From positions 1 through 64,000 of the forward strand of contig JADLEX010000102.1 in NCBI GenBank assembly GCA_020845895.1: a stretch of DNA of 64,000 nucleotides, read 5' to 3'. The notes below the pieces were generated by a model. The model was given only the letters and a program-made list of their open reading frames with translations. It ran no database searches and was not told the DNA's origin. Positions 26,994-34,213 of this stretch are shown in pieces (position 1 is the first letter of the stretch; each line of letters begins with the position of its first letter). The position numbers were made by a program, and so were the translations under genes. The DNA comes from Deltaproteobacteria bacterium (lineage in GTDB: Bacteria; Lernaellota; Lernaellaia; JACKCT01).

Positions 26994-27943
26994 CCGAGCC
27001 GATTTCCACGTTGTCGGTGGTGATTCCGGTGTACAACTCCCGCGACAGCCTTCTCGAACTCCACGAACGACTGACGAAGGTGCTATCCGCGCAGGCCGAT
27101 CTGCGCGAGTACGAGATCGTCTTCGTCGAGGACGGGGGCCCTGATGATTCGTGGGACATCATCCGCGAAATCGCGACGTCCGATCCACGCGTCCGCGGCA
27201 TCCGGCACAACCGCAACTTCGGTCAGCACAACGCGCTGCTCGCGGGGATCCGCGCGGCGCGCGGCGAGGCGATCGTCACGATCGACGACGATCTCCAGCA
27301 CCCGCCCGAAGAAATTCCCAAGCTCATCGCGAAGCTGAACGAGGGGCACGACGTGGTGTACGCGCCGCCGATCGTCGAGGCGCACGGCGCGTGGCGCGAT
27401 TTCACGTCGGTCGTGACCAAATGGACGCTGGCACGCGCGATGGGGGCGAAGACGGCGAGCGACGCGAGCGCGTGGCGGATCTTTCGCACGCGGCTGCGCG
27501 ACGCGTGGGGGGACTACCGCAGTTCCTTCGTTTCGATCGACGTGTTGCTCTCGTGGGGAACGACCCGGTTCGCCGCGCTGCCGCTTCGGCACGAGCCGCG
27601 CCGTTACGGGCGATCCAACTACAACTTTGCCAAGCTCTTCACGCACGCGATCAACATGATCACGGGTTACAGCAATTTGCCGCTTCAACTCGCCAGTTTC
27701 ATCGGGTTCTTCTTCACCGCGTTCGGAATTCTCATTTTACTATTCGTCATCGGGCGTTTTCTCGTAACCGGTCACAGCGTGCCGGGCTTCCCGTTTCTCG
27801 CGTCGATCATCGCGATTTTCTCGGGAGCGCAGCTTTTCGCGCTGGGCATCATCGGCGAATTTCTGGCCCGCATGCACTTTCGCATGCTGGGAAGGCCACA
27901 GAGCGTTGAACGGGAGCGAATCGGATTCGATCAAGGCCGGTAG
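26990..27943 (+). CDS. GT2 glycosyltransferase, DPM1/GtrB-like
   Basis: This 317-residue GT2-A enzyme has two C-terminal membrane helices (about 225-250 and 262-285). The nucleotide-sugar motifs are VVIPVYNSRDSL, VEDGGPDDSW and the DDD triplet at 99-101 followed by LQHPPEE. This arrangement is typical of polyprenyl-phosphate glucose/mannose synthases (GtrB, DPM1) and of PglC/ArnC-like sugar loaders. It is coupled to paralog B (ATGA) and followed 21 bases later by the beta-helix gene, in an apparent glycan operon. It ends in TAG. Confidence 0.9.
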   Translation: MTEPISTLSVVIPVYNSRDSLLELHERLTKVLSAQADLREYEIVFVEDGGPDDSWDIIREIATSDPRVRGIRHNRNFGQHNALLAGIRAARGEAIVTIDDDLQHPPEEIPKLIAKLNEGHDVVYAPPIVEAHGAWRDFTSVVTKWTLARAMGAKTASDASAWRIFRTRLRDAWGDYRSSFVSIDVLLSWGTTRFAALPLRHEPRRYGRSNYNFAKLFTHAINMITGYSNLPLQLASFIGFFFTAFGILILLFVIGRFLVTGHSVPGFPFLASIIAIFSGAQLFALGIIGEFLARMHFRMLGRPQSVERERIGFDQGR

Positions 27944-27964
27944 GCGCCGGCGGGGAGTGCGTGC

Positions 27965-28816
27965 GTGGGTGCGGATCTTTTTGAACCGTCGATTCGCGGC
28001 GTCATCGACGCGAAGAGCCTGAAGGTCGGTCGCGGCGTGGTGGTCGAAGAGGATGTCGTCATTACGGGGAAGGGCGGTCCCGCGGATGAAGTGATCCTCG
28101 GCGACTTCTGCTTCGTCGGCAGGGGGACGCGAATTCTCGCTCCGCGCTTTCGCATCGGCGATTACTCCAAGTGGAACGCCAACGGATTCGGTCACGGTGA
28201 AGGCGCATTGCAGATTGGGCGCAACTGCTGGGTGGGCGGCAACGTGGTGCTCGATTCCATGGGCGGCCTCACGATCGACGACAACGTCGGCATCGGCGCG
28301 CACAGTCAGCTATGGACGCACATCCAGTTCGGCGATGTGGTGGAAGGTTGTCGGTTCTTCTCGCGCAAACCCATGCACGTGGGCAAGGACGCATGGTTCG
28401 TCGGGCACTGCATCGTCTCGCCGGTCCGCGTGGGCGAGCGCGCCATGGCGATGGTGGGATCGGTGATCGTGAAGGACATGGAAGCAAATCACGTCTATGC
28501 GGGAGTTCCTGCAAAGGACGTGACCGAGCGTATGGGACCTCAGTTTGAAACTCTCGACGTCGAGGAGAAGGCGCGGCGAATGCGTGCGAAGATCGAGGAG
28601 TTCGTTCGACAGCGTCCGGAGTTCGACGGACGATTCCGAGTCGTGACCTCCCCGTCGGAGGTGGACGACCGCGCATGCTGTTTCGATGTTTCGACACGCA
28701 CCTACAACAAGCGTTACGACGAGGCGGAAGTGGCCTTTTTGAAAGCGACGGTTCCGCTCGTGAAATTTTCGCCCATCGGCGAAGACGAGTTCGTGGAGCG
28801 CGCCAGCGATGTCTAG
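27965..28816 (+). CDS. Left-handed beta-helix (hexapeptide) acyltransferase-like protein
   Basis: The 283-residue protein has an LbH core of about seven hexapeptide turns between residues 20 and 195. Examples are VGRGVVVEEDVVI, IGRNCWVGGNVVL, IDDNVGIGAHSQL and a final HVYAGVPAKDVTER, the typical end of such sugar acetyltransferases. An additional C-terminal domain of about 85 residues is unfamiliar. The start is GTG at 27965. Its end overlaps the wecE start by eight bases. Next to an aminosugar transaminase, N-acylation of the 4-amino sugar is the natural guess, although the helix is longer than in WecD-type enzymes, which use another fold. It ends in TAG. Confidence 0.85.
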   Translation: MGADLFEPSIRGVIDAKSLKVGRGVVVEEDVVITGKGGPADEVILGDFCFVGRGTRILAPRFRIGDYSKWNANGFGHGEGALQIGRNCWVGGNVVLDSMGGLTIDDNVGIGAHSQLWTHIQFGDVVEGCRFFSRKPMHVGKDAWFVGHCIVSPVRVGERAMAMVGSVIVKDMEANHVYAGVPAKDVTERMGPQFETLDVEEKARRMRAKIEEFVRQRPEFDGRFRVVTSPSEVDDRACCFDVSTRTYNKRYDEAEVAFLKATVPLVKFSPIGEDEFVERASDV

Positions 28817-29966
28817 TCCCGACGATTTCATCCCCTTCAACCGCCCGTCGCTGCTCGGCGACGAACTCGGTCACATGCGCGACGCGGTCGAGCGCGGGTG
28901 GATCTCCGGCGACGGTCATTACACAAAGGAGTGCCACAAGCGGCTCGCGGTGATGCTCGCGTGCGAGAAGGTGCTGCTCACCACCTCGTGCACGGACTCG
29001 CTGGAAATGGCCGCGATGTTGTGCGACGTCGGCCCGGGCGATGAGGTCATCATCCCCGATTTCACGTTCGTCTCCACGGCGAACGCATTCGCCTCGCGCG
29101 GCGCGACGCCGGTCTTTGTCGACGTACGCGAAGACACGCTGAATCTGGACGAGCGCCTGCTTTCCGCGGCCATCTCGCCGCGCACGAAGGCGATCGTCCC
29201 CGTCCACTACGCGGGCGTCGCGTGCGAAATGGATGAAATTGGGCGCGTCGCGCGCGAGGCAGGGGTCCGCGTCGTTGAAGACGCGGCGCAGTCTCTGGGC
29301 GCGACGTATCGCGGTCGGCCGCTCGGTGCGATCGGGGATCTCGGCGCGTTCAGTTTTCACGAGACGAAAAACCTGCACTGCGGCGAGGGCGGCGCACTGG
29401 CGGTCAATGACCCGACGCTCGCGCCCCGCGCCGAAGTACTCTGGCAAAAGGGCACCAACCGAAACCGCTTCCTGCGAGGCGAGGTGGATAAGTACACCTG
29501 GTGCGATTTCGGCTCGAGTTTTCTACCGTCGGATCTTCTGGCCGCGTTTCTGCTCGCGCAGCTCGAACACGTGGAACGGGTCACGGCGGCGCGGCGGCGG
29601 CTTTTCGACCGGTACATGGCGGCGTTCGAATCGCTGGAGCACGATGGGCGCGTACGTCGTCCACAAATCCCCGCTGAACTCGCCGATGCGCACAACGGGC
29701 ACATCTTCTTCTTGCTGTGCGCGGATGGCGATGAGCGCGACCGGTTGATCTCGCATCTGCGCGGCCTCGGCATCCACGCCGTGTTCCACTATCAACCGCT
29801 GCACCGCTCGGAGATGGGCGCGCGATACGCGAAACCCGGAACCTCGTGCCCGGTCTCCGTTCGCGTGTCCGACCAGCTCGTGCGTCTGCCGATCTACCAC
29901 GGTTTGCGCGACGACGAGCAGGATCGAGTGATCGATGCGGTGCTGGGGTTCCATCGCACCGCGTGA
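28809..29966 (+). CDS. wecE: dTDP-4-amino-4,6-dideoxygalactose transaminase
   Basis: This 385-residue DegT/DnrJ/EryC1/StrS aminotransferase matches WecE (RffA) closely throughout. Examples are IPFNRPSLLGDEL, GDEVIIPDFTFVSTANAF, AIVPVHYAGVACEMD, VVEDAAQSLGATYRGR and SFHETKN, with the PLP lysine at about 187. KGTNRNRFLRGEVDKYTW follows. The enzyme converts dTDP-4-keto-6-deoxyglucose to dTDP-Fuc4N for enterobacterial-common-antigen-like or O-antigen sugars. Upstream overlap with the beta-helix gene indicates cotranscription. This is the best functional anchor for the glycan locus: it predicts a 4-amino-6-deoxy sugar. Confidence 0.94.
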   Translation: MSSPDDFIPFNRPSLLGDELGHMRDAVERGWISGDGHYTKECHKRLAVMLACEKVLLTTSCTDSLEMAAMLCDVGPGDEVIIPDFTFVSTANAFASRGATPVFVDVREDTLNLDERLLSAAISPRTKAIVPVHYAGVACEMDEIGRVAREAGVRVVEDAAQSLGATYRGRPLGAIGDLGAFSFHETKNLHCGEGGALAVNDPTLAPRAEVLWQKGTNRNRFLRGEVDKYTWCDFGSSFLPSDLLAAFLLAQLEHVERVTAARRRLFDRYMAAFESLEHDGRVRRPQIPAELADAHNGHIFFLLCADGDERDRLISHLRGLGIHAVFHYQPLHRSEMGARYAKPGTSCPVSVRVSDQLVRLPIYHGLRDDEQDRVIDAVLGFHRTA

Positions 29967-29982
29967 CGGCGTGTCAAACCGA

Positions 29983-31014
29983 TTACGGAGTGTGAAGCAG
30001 ACCAAGATTCGCAGGCTCGAATCGGTCGTGTTGCGCGTCGAACCGATACACGCCGAATCCCGAAGTGCCCACGAAGAGGTCCTCCCCATTGACGGTCAGC
30101 GACGTGCATGCCGCGGGCGGTAAGCCGGCCGATTCCCCGCGAGGCGTGGCGAAGCCGCCATCCACGACGTCAATGGCATAAACGCGGGCGTCACCGGCGG
30201 CGACGATGATCGTGGACGTCGGCGACGGTCGGAACTCGACATCCGTGATCGTCGATCTCCAATCGCCGTCCACAATCGTCGAAGAACCGTCCACGTCACG
30301 CAGCCATACCACCTTCGAGGGATCGACGGGGGGATCGACCGGCGGCGCTGCAACGCCGGAACCGCCGGAGAGACGCACGAACCATGCTCCGCGCTCGTTC
30401 GACTCGATTCCAATGCCCAGGGTGGGCGTTGCTGGCAAAACGCGGCGCGGTTTGACGGCGAACGTCGCGGCTCTACCGGGGTCCTCCGGGGTCGTCCATC
30501 CGTCGCGTTCAGTCCAGAAGTGGACGCCGAAATCGGTGGCCACCGCGAGGGATCCACCCCGGTGCCCGACGCGAACGACGCGCGAGGACTCGGGAACGAC
30601 GCCGATGGCGGACCAAGCCGTCGAATCCCAGCGATACGCCTGAAGATCGTCGTCGATGACGAATAGGCCGGCGGGACCGGACGACAAGTGCGTTGTCTCG
30701 AGAGACTCCGAAAGTCCCGCGTTGAACGGAAACCACGAGTGCCCGTCGACGCTACGATAGACGCCGAGCCCCGGGCCGGCGGCGAAGACATGGCCGCCCG
30801 CTGCGCACAGTGATGCGATTTGGCCGCGTTTCCCGGGATCGTTCCAACCAGCGGGCAATACGTATCGCGGCGCTTGTGGCAAGGCGACTCCGCGACTAAT
30901 TTGGCGTCCGTGCCACTGGGCGAAAAGTGCGCCGATGCCGACGGCGAAGGCGAGGTGGAGGACCAGCGCCCCCGCCGCGAAGAAGAAGACGCCGAACGGT
31001 TTTGTTTTCGACAT
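29983..31014 (-). CDS. Membrane-anchored beta-propeller-like protein
   Basis: This 343-residue protein has one N-terminal hydrophobic segment (FFFAAGALVLHLAFAVGIGAL, not followed by a clear cleavage site) and then repeats of beta-strands. These include one BNR-like unit (YRSVDGHSWFPFNAGL) and several xxVYAIDVVDGG / FGVYRFDAQ strands at roughly 45-residue spacing. A seven-bladed or similar propeller in the periplasm is likely. A Pro-rich loop (VAAPPVDPPVDPS) lies near residue 235. The start MSKTKPFG at 31014 was preferred because the segment before it is poor. It converges on wecE, and its function is unknown. Confidence 0.75.
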   Translation of the reverse strand: MSKTKPFGVFFFAAGALVLHLAFAVGIGALFAQWHGRQISRGVALPQAPRYVLPAGWNDPGKRGQIASLCAAGGHVFAAGPGLGVYRSVDGHSWFPFNAGLSESLETTHLSSGPAGLFVIDDDLQAYRWDSTAWSAIGVVPESSRVVRVGHRGGSLAVATDFGVHFWTERDGWTTPEDPGRAATFAVKPRRVLPATPTLGIGIESNERGAWFVRLSGGSGVAAPPVDPPVDPSKVVWLRDVDGSSTIVDGDWRSTITDVEFRPSPTSTIIVAAGDARVYAIDVVDGGFATPRGESAGLPPAACTSLTVNGEDLFVGTSGFGVYRFDAQHDRFEPANLGLLHTP

Positions 31015-31085
31015 GGGACTATTTGCGCAATTTGACGACGCGCGGCAAGCCCGGCGGCGCGGCAACGATCGGATCGGAGTGTGGA

Positions 31086-32261
31086 ATGTCGTTTCTCGAC
31101 GGTGTGAAGATCCTCGATTTTTCGCGGCTGCTTCCCGGACCTTACGGAACGCAGCTTCTCGCCGACTGGGGTGCGGATATTCTGAAGATCGAAGCGATTC
31201 ACGGCGGCGACTACACCCGTCACGTGCCGCCGACGATCGACGGAATCGGCTACATGTTCGCGGCGATCAACCGCGGAAAGCGGAGTCTCGCGATCGATCT
31301 CAAGCACCCGCGCGCAAGGTCCGTGATCGAACGACTGCTGGGCGAATACGGCGTGGTGGTCGAGAGCTTCCGCGCGGGGGTGATGGATCGTCTCGGTATC
31401 GGGTTTGGAGACTTGGTCAAGGTCCGGCCCGATCTCATTTTCGTCGCGCTCTCGGGGTACGGGGCGACCGGACCGATGGCCTCGCGCGCCGCGCACGACA
31501 TCAATCTGCTGGCACGGTCGGGCGTTGCTTCGCTCGTCGGCGTGCCGGGTCAGGGGCCGATTGTCCCCGGCATTCAGCTTGCCGACATGTCGTCGGGTGT
31601 GTTCCTCGCGTGCGCCGTCGTGGCGGCGCTCTATCGCCGGGCGACGACCGGCGAGGGTTCGTACGTCGACCTTTCGATGGCCGATTGCACGCTCGCCATG
31701 GCGGCGTCGAACTTGACGGAAGCCTCAGCGCGCGGCCGCGCCCCCGGGTATCGTGAGCCTTTCCTGGCCGGGTCGGTGCTCTGCTACAACTACTATCGGA
31801 CCGCCGACGACCGGCATATGTCCGTCGGGGCGATTGAACCCGAGTTCTGGCGGCAGGTCTGCGAGGTGCTGGAGACGCCGGAACTGCTGGACGAGGCGTT
31901 TTCGGCGGCGACGGCGGAGAATCCCCATTACGGGACCGTGGTGAGCCGCTTCGCGTCGCGGACGCGTGCGGAGTGGACGGAACGCTTCGCCCGCGCCAAC
32001 GCATGCGTCGAGCCCGTCCTCGATTTCGACGAGATGGGCGACGACCCGGTGTTTACGTCGCGCGGCGTGATCTCGACCGATCCCCGGAACGGGAAGAGAT
32101 TCGTGGATTCGCCGTTGTTGAATCGAAGCGGAGCCGGTGCCGCATGGGCTCCGACTCTCGGAGATTTCACGGTGTCGGCCCTCGAATCCGCCGGTTTTTC
32201 CGAAGGCGAAATTCGGGACATGATGGAAGACGGAGTCGTGGCGACGGGCGGCTCCTCTTGA
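31086..32261 (+). CDS. CaiB/BaiF family CoA-transferase, alpha-methylacyl-CoA racemase-like
   Basis: This 391-residue class III CoA-transferase-fold protein acts on acyl-CoA. The family start [21 protein letters not shown] and [15 protein letters not shown] are present. The residues [11 protein letters not shown] (His 137) and LADMSSG (Asp 167) match the His and Asp pair, 30 residues apart, that catalyse proton transfer in alpha-methylacyl-CoA racemases; true CoA transferases use a different Asp. A racemase of branched acyl-CoA is therefore more likely. GGAG lies six bases before the ATG. The aldo-keto reductase gene follows 71 bases later. The intergenic gap to the divergent propeller gene is about 70 bases. 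Confidence 0.9.
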   Translation: MSFLDGVKILDFSRLLPGPYGTQLLADWGADILKIEAIHGGDYTRHVPPTIDGIGYMFAAINRGKRSLAIDLKHPRARSVIERLLGEYGVVVESFRAGVMDRLGIGFGDLVKVRPDLIFVALSGYGATGPMASRAAHDINLLARSGVASLVGVPGQGPIVPGIQLADMSSGVFLACAVVAALYRRATTGEGSYVDLSMADCTLAMAASNLTEASARGRAPGYREPFLAGSVLCYNYYRTADDRHMSVGAIEPEFWRQVCEVLETPELLDEAFSAATAENPHYGTVVSRFASRTRAEWTERFARANACVEPVLDFDEMGDDPVFTSRGVISTDPRNGKRFVDSPLLNRSGAGAAWAPTLGDFTVSALESAGFSEGEIRDMMEDGVVATGGSS

Positions 32262-32332
32262 ACGCCCGATGGTTTGGACTTATGGAAACCGAACACGACA
32301 GGGAATCGCCCCTCGGCGAAGGAGATCATTCC

Positions 32333-33298
32333 ATGAACAATGTGATGAGCACACTCGGGAACAGCACGCTTCGCGTTGGCCGGGTCGGGTTGGGTTGCAT
32401 GGGGATGTCGGATTTCTACAGCGGGGCGCTGGACGAGACGGGGCACATCCGAACCCTGCACGCCGCCGTCGACCTGGGGATCAACTTTTTCGACACCGCC
32501 GACATGTACGGCGTCGGACGCAATGAGGAACTGATCTCCAAAGCCTTCTCGGACCGTTGGGACAAGGTGATCGTCGCGACGAAGTTCGGTGTTCGGCGGG
32601 GACCGAACGGGGAATGGCTGGGAATCAGCGGGCGCCCCGAGTACGTGAAGGAAGCCTGCGAAAAAAGCCTGAAGCGTCTCGGCGTCGAGGCCATCGACCT
32701 CTATTATCAACACCGTCCGGACCCGAGCGTTCCGGTGGAGGAAAGCGTCGGCGCGATGAAGGGGCTTGTGGAGGAGGGGAAAGTGCGCTTCATCGGCGTG
32801 AGTGAATTCTCCCCCGAACAGATCCGTGCGGCGCACGTCGTCCATCCCCTCACCGCCTTGCAGACCGAATACTCGCTCTGGACGCGCACCGTGGAAGAGG
32901 ACGGCGTTCTGGACACCTGCCGCGACCTGGGCATCGCCTTCGTGGCCTATTCTCCGCTCGGCCGCGGTTTTCTCACGGGCGCGATTCCCAACCGGGAGTC
33001 ACTTGCCCCCGACGACTGGCGACGCCAGAATCCGCGATTCAGCGACGAGGCGCTCGCGGCGAACGCGTGTTTCATGGATTTGATTCAGGACCTCGCGGCG
33101 CAAAAAAGCGCGACCCCGGCGCAGGTGGCGCTGGCCTGGGTGATGACGCAGGGAGACGACATCTTTACGATCCCCGGCACGCGTCGAATCGAACGCCTGC
33201 GGGAAAACCTCGGCGCGCTGAACGTTCAATTCACTCCGGACGAACTGGCTGATATTCGAAGCCGTTTGCCACAGGAGACGGTTGGGTCGCGGTACTGA
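32333..33298 (+). CDS. Aldo/keto reductase
   Basis: This 321-residue NADPH-dependent oxidoreductase has the AKR (alpha/beta)8 fold. The catalytic tetrad is visible: Asp 54 and Tyr 59 in [15 protein letters not shown], Lys 84 in VIVATKFG and His 127 in DLYYQHRPD. The coenzyme loop near the C-terminus reads [18 protein letters not shown]. The sequence is of the AKR13/YajO-like group that begins [19 protein letters not shown]. The ATG at 32333 has GGAG eight bases upstream; an upstream in-frame ATG (METEHD, 32282) is less well placed. The substrate is not predictable. Confidence 0.92.
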   Translation: MNNVMSTLGNSTLRVGRVGLGCMGMSDFYSGALDETGHIRTLHAAVDLGINFFDTADMYGVGRNEELISKAFSDRWDKVIVATKFGVRRGPNGEWLGISGRPEYVKEACEKSLKRLGVEAIDLYYQHRPDPSVPVEESVGAMKGLVEEGKVRFIGVSEFSPEQIRAAHVVHPLTALQTEYSLWTRTVEEDGVLDTCRDLGIAFVAYSPLGRGFLTGAIPNRESLAPDDWRRQNPRFSDEALAANACFMDLIQDLAAQKSATPAQVALAWVMTQGDDIFTIPGTRRIERLRENLGALNVQFTPDELADIRSRLPQETVGSRY

Positions 33299-33388
33299 CC
33301 GCCCAATGCCCGGATTGCGGAGATGAAAAAGCGACCCGCCGGGTTCGCGGCGGCTCGGAATCGGCGGCGGTCGCGACCGGCGCCGTTC

Positions 33389-33416
33389 TTGACATCGGGC
33401 GGTCGGCCACTAAGAT
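33389..33416 (+). promoter_or_regulatory. Sigma-70 promoter for the 33450 lipoprotein
   Basis: A perfect TTGACA (33389-33394), a 16-base spacer and TAAGAT (33411-33416, 4/6) lie 33 bases before the start codon. Confidence 0.6.
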
Positions 33417-33449
33417 CGGATTCGCCCTCGTGAATTGGCGAAAATCCCG

Positions 33450-33956
33450 ATGAACACACGGTTTCACGTCATTACAGTTTATCTCGTCTGGATCGCCCTC
33501 GGCGCGACTTCGTCGGCGGTCCTCGGCGCTTGCGACAGCAGCTCGCAGGTGCGCGACGTGGTCGAAGACGTTTGCTATCAGAACTCCAACCCGCGACTCG
33601 GAAACGTGTTCTTCCTGCTCGGCGAACCGGGCAACGAAGTTCCCATCGCGTCGCCGCCGTCGATCAAACAGGGCGAGCGGGCGATCGTGCAACTCGAGTA
33701 TTCCGACGAGGAGTGCAACCTCGAGGACGGAATTCTGTATTTCTCGATTGACGAAGTCTCGTGGCAGGAGAGCGCGAGCGCGCTACGCAATCTCGACGGC
33801 TGCTCCACGGTCGAGGAAGGCGACACGATCGGGTTCGAACTGCCGGTCGAGACCCTCGGTGAGGGCTGGCATTCGCTCGACATCTACGGCACGGACGTCT
33901 GCAACGACACCAGCGCGGTCGTCACCACGCAGTTTCGCGTCCTCTCGGGCGACTGA
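33450..33956 (+). CDS. Small predicted lipoprotein
   Basis: The 168-residue product has a signal peptide with the lipobox VLGAC, acylated Cys near residue 28. Its mature part is a beta-rich domain of about 140 residues (RAIVQLEYSDEECNLEDGIL, LGEGWHSLDIYGTDVCN). The acidic composition and immunoglobulin-like strand spacing suggest a single extracytoplasmic beta-sandwich. There are five Cys after the lipid Cys. Its own promoter lies upstream and an intrinsic terminator lies about 200 bases downstream. No function is recognised. Confidence 0.75.
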   Translation: MNTRFHVITVYLVWIALGATSSAVLGACDSSSQVRDVVEDVCYQNSNPRLGNVFFLLGEPGNEVPIASPPSIKQGERAIVQLEYSDEECNLEDGILYFSIDEVSWQESASALRNLDGCSTVEEGDTIGFELPVETLGEGWHSLDIYGTDVCNDTSAVVTTQFRVLSGD

Positions 33957-34028
33957 GTCCGGTTTCGTCCATATCTGGTAGGGAATTCCTCCGTCCGCCA
34001 CTACCGGTAGTTTCGCCTAAGTCATTGA

Positions 34029-34180
34029 TATAATTAGGGATTTCGGTGCGCCGCGGCTTGACCGGTCGAGGCCGGTTTGCTAGACTTCATTTGCGTGGCC
34101 GGAAAAGGGAAAAACCAGCAACGCAAAGCCCTTGGGGAGGGGCGGAACGAACGGACCGGGAAACCGGTCCGTTGCTCTTT
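34029..34180 (+). ncRNA. Candidate small structured RNA unit (promoter -10 to terminator)
   Basis: In the gap between two convergent genes, a perfect TATAAT (34029-34034) is followed by four potential stems. They are ACCGG/CCGGT (34061-34076), TTTGCGT with ACGCAAA (34090-34096 and 34121-34127), GCCC with GGGC (34128-34143) and a 9-bp terminator stem with a GAAA loop (34151-34172). The loop region has purine-rich AAAAGGGAAAAACC and ACGCAAAGCC, which superficially recall the c-di-GMP-I riboswitch core, but the intervening P2 stem is absent. No -35 box is convincing, and no plus-strand gene follows, so a free-standing RNA of about 140 bases is the inference. Confidence 0.35.
34151..34180 (+). 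terminator. Intrinsic terminator
   Basis: The perfect 9-bp stem ACGGACCGG/CCGGTCCGT closes a GAAA tetraloop and is followed by TGCTCTTT. It would end transcription from the 33450 lipoprotein gene and from the candidate small RNA. Confidence 0.6.
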
Positions 34181-34213
34181 GGTGCGACTCAAAAAAACTG
34201 GGTTTGCTCGAAA

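Noticed and set aside
34091-34143. c-di-GMP-I riboswitch
   Set aside because: AAAAGGGAAAAACC and ACGCAAAGCC resemble its core, but the P2 stem between them is missing and no plus-strand gene follows. It is kept only as a possible unrelated small RNA.
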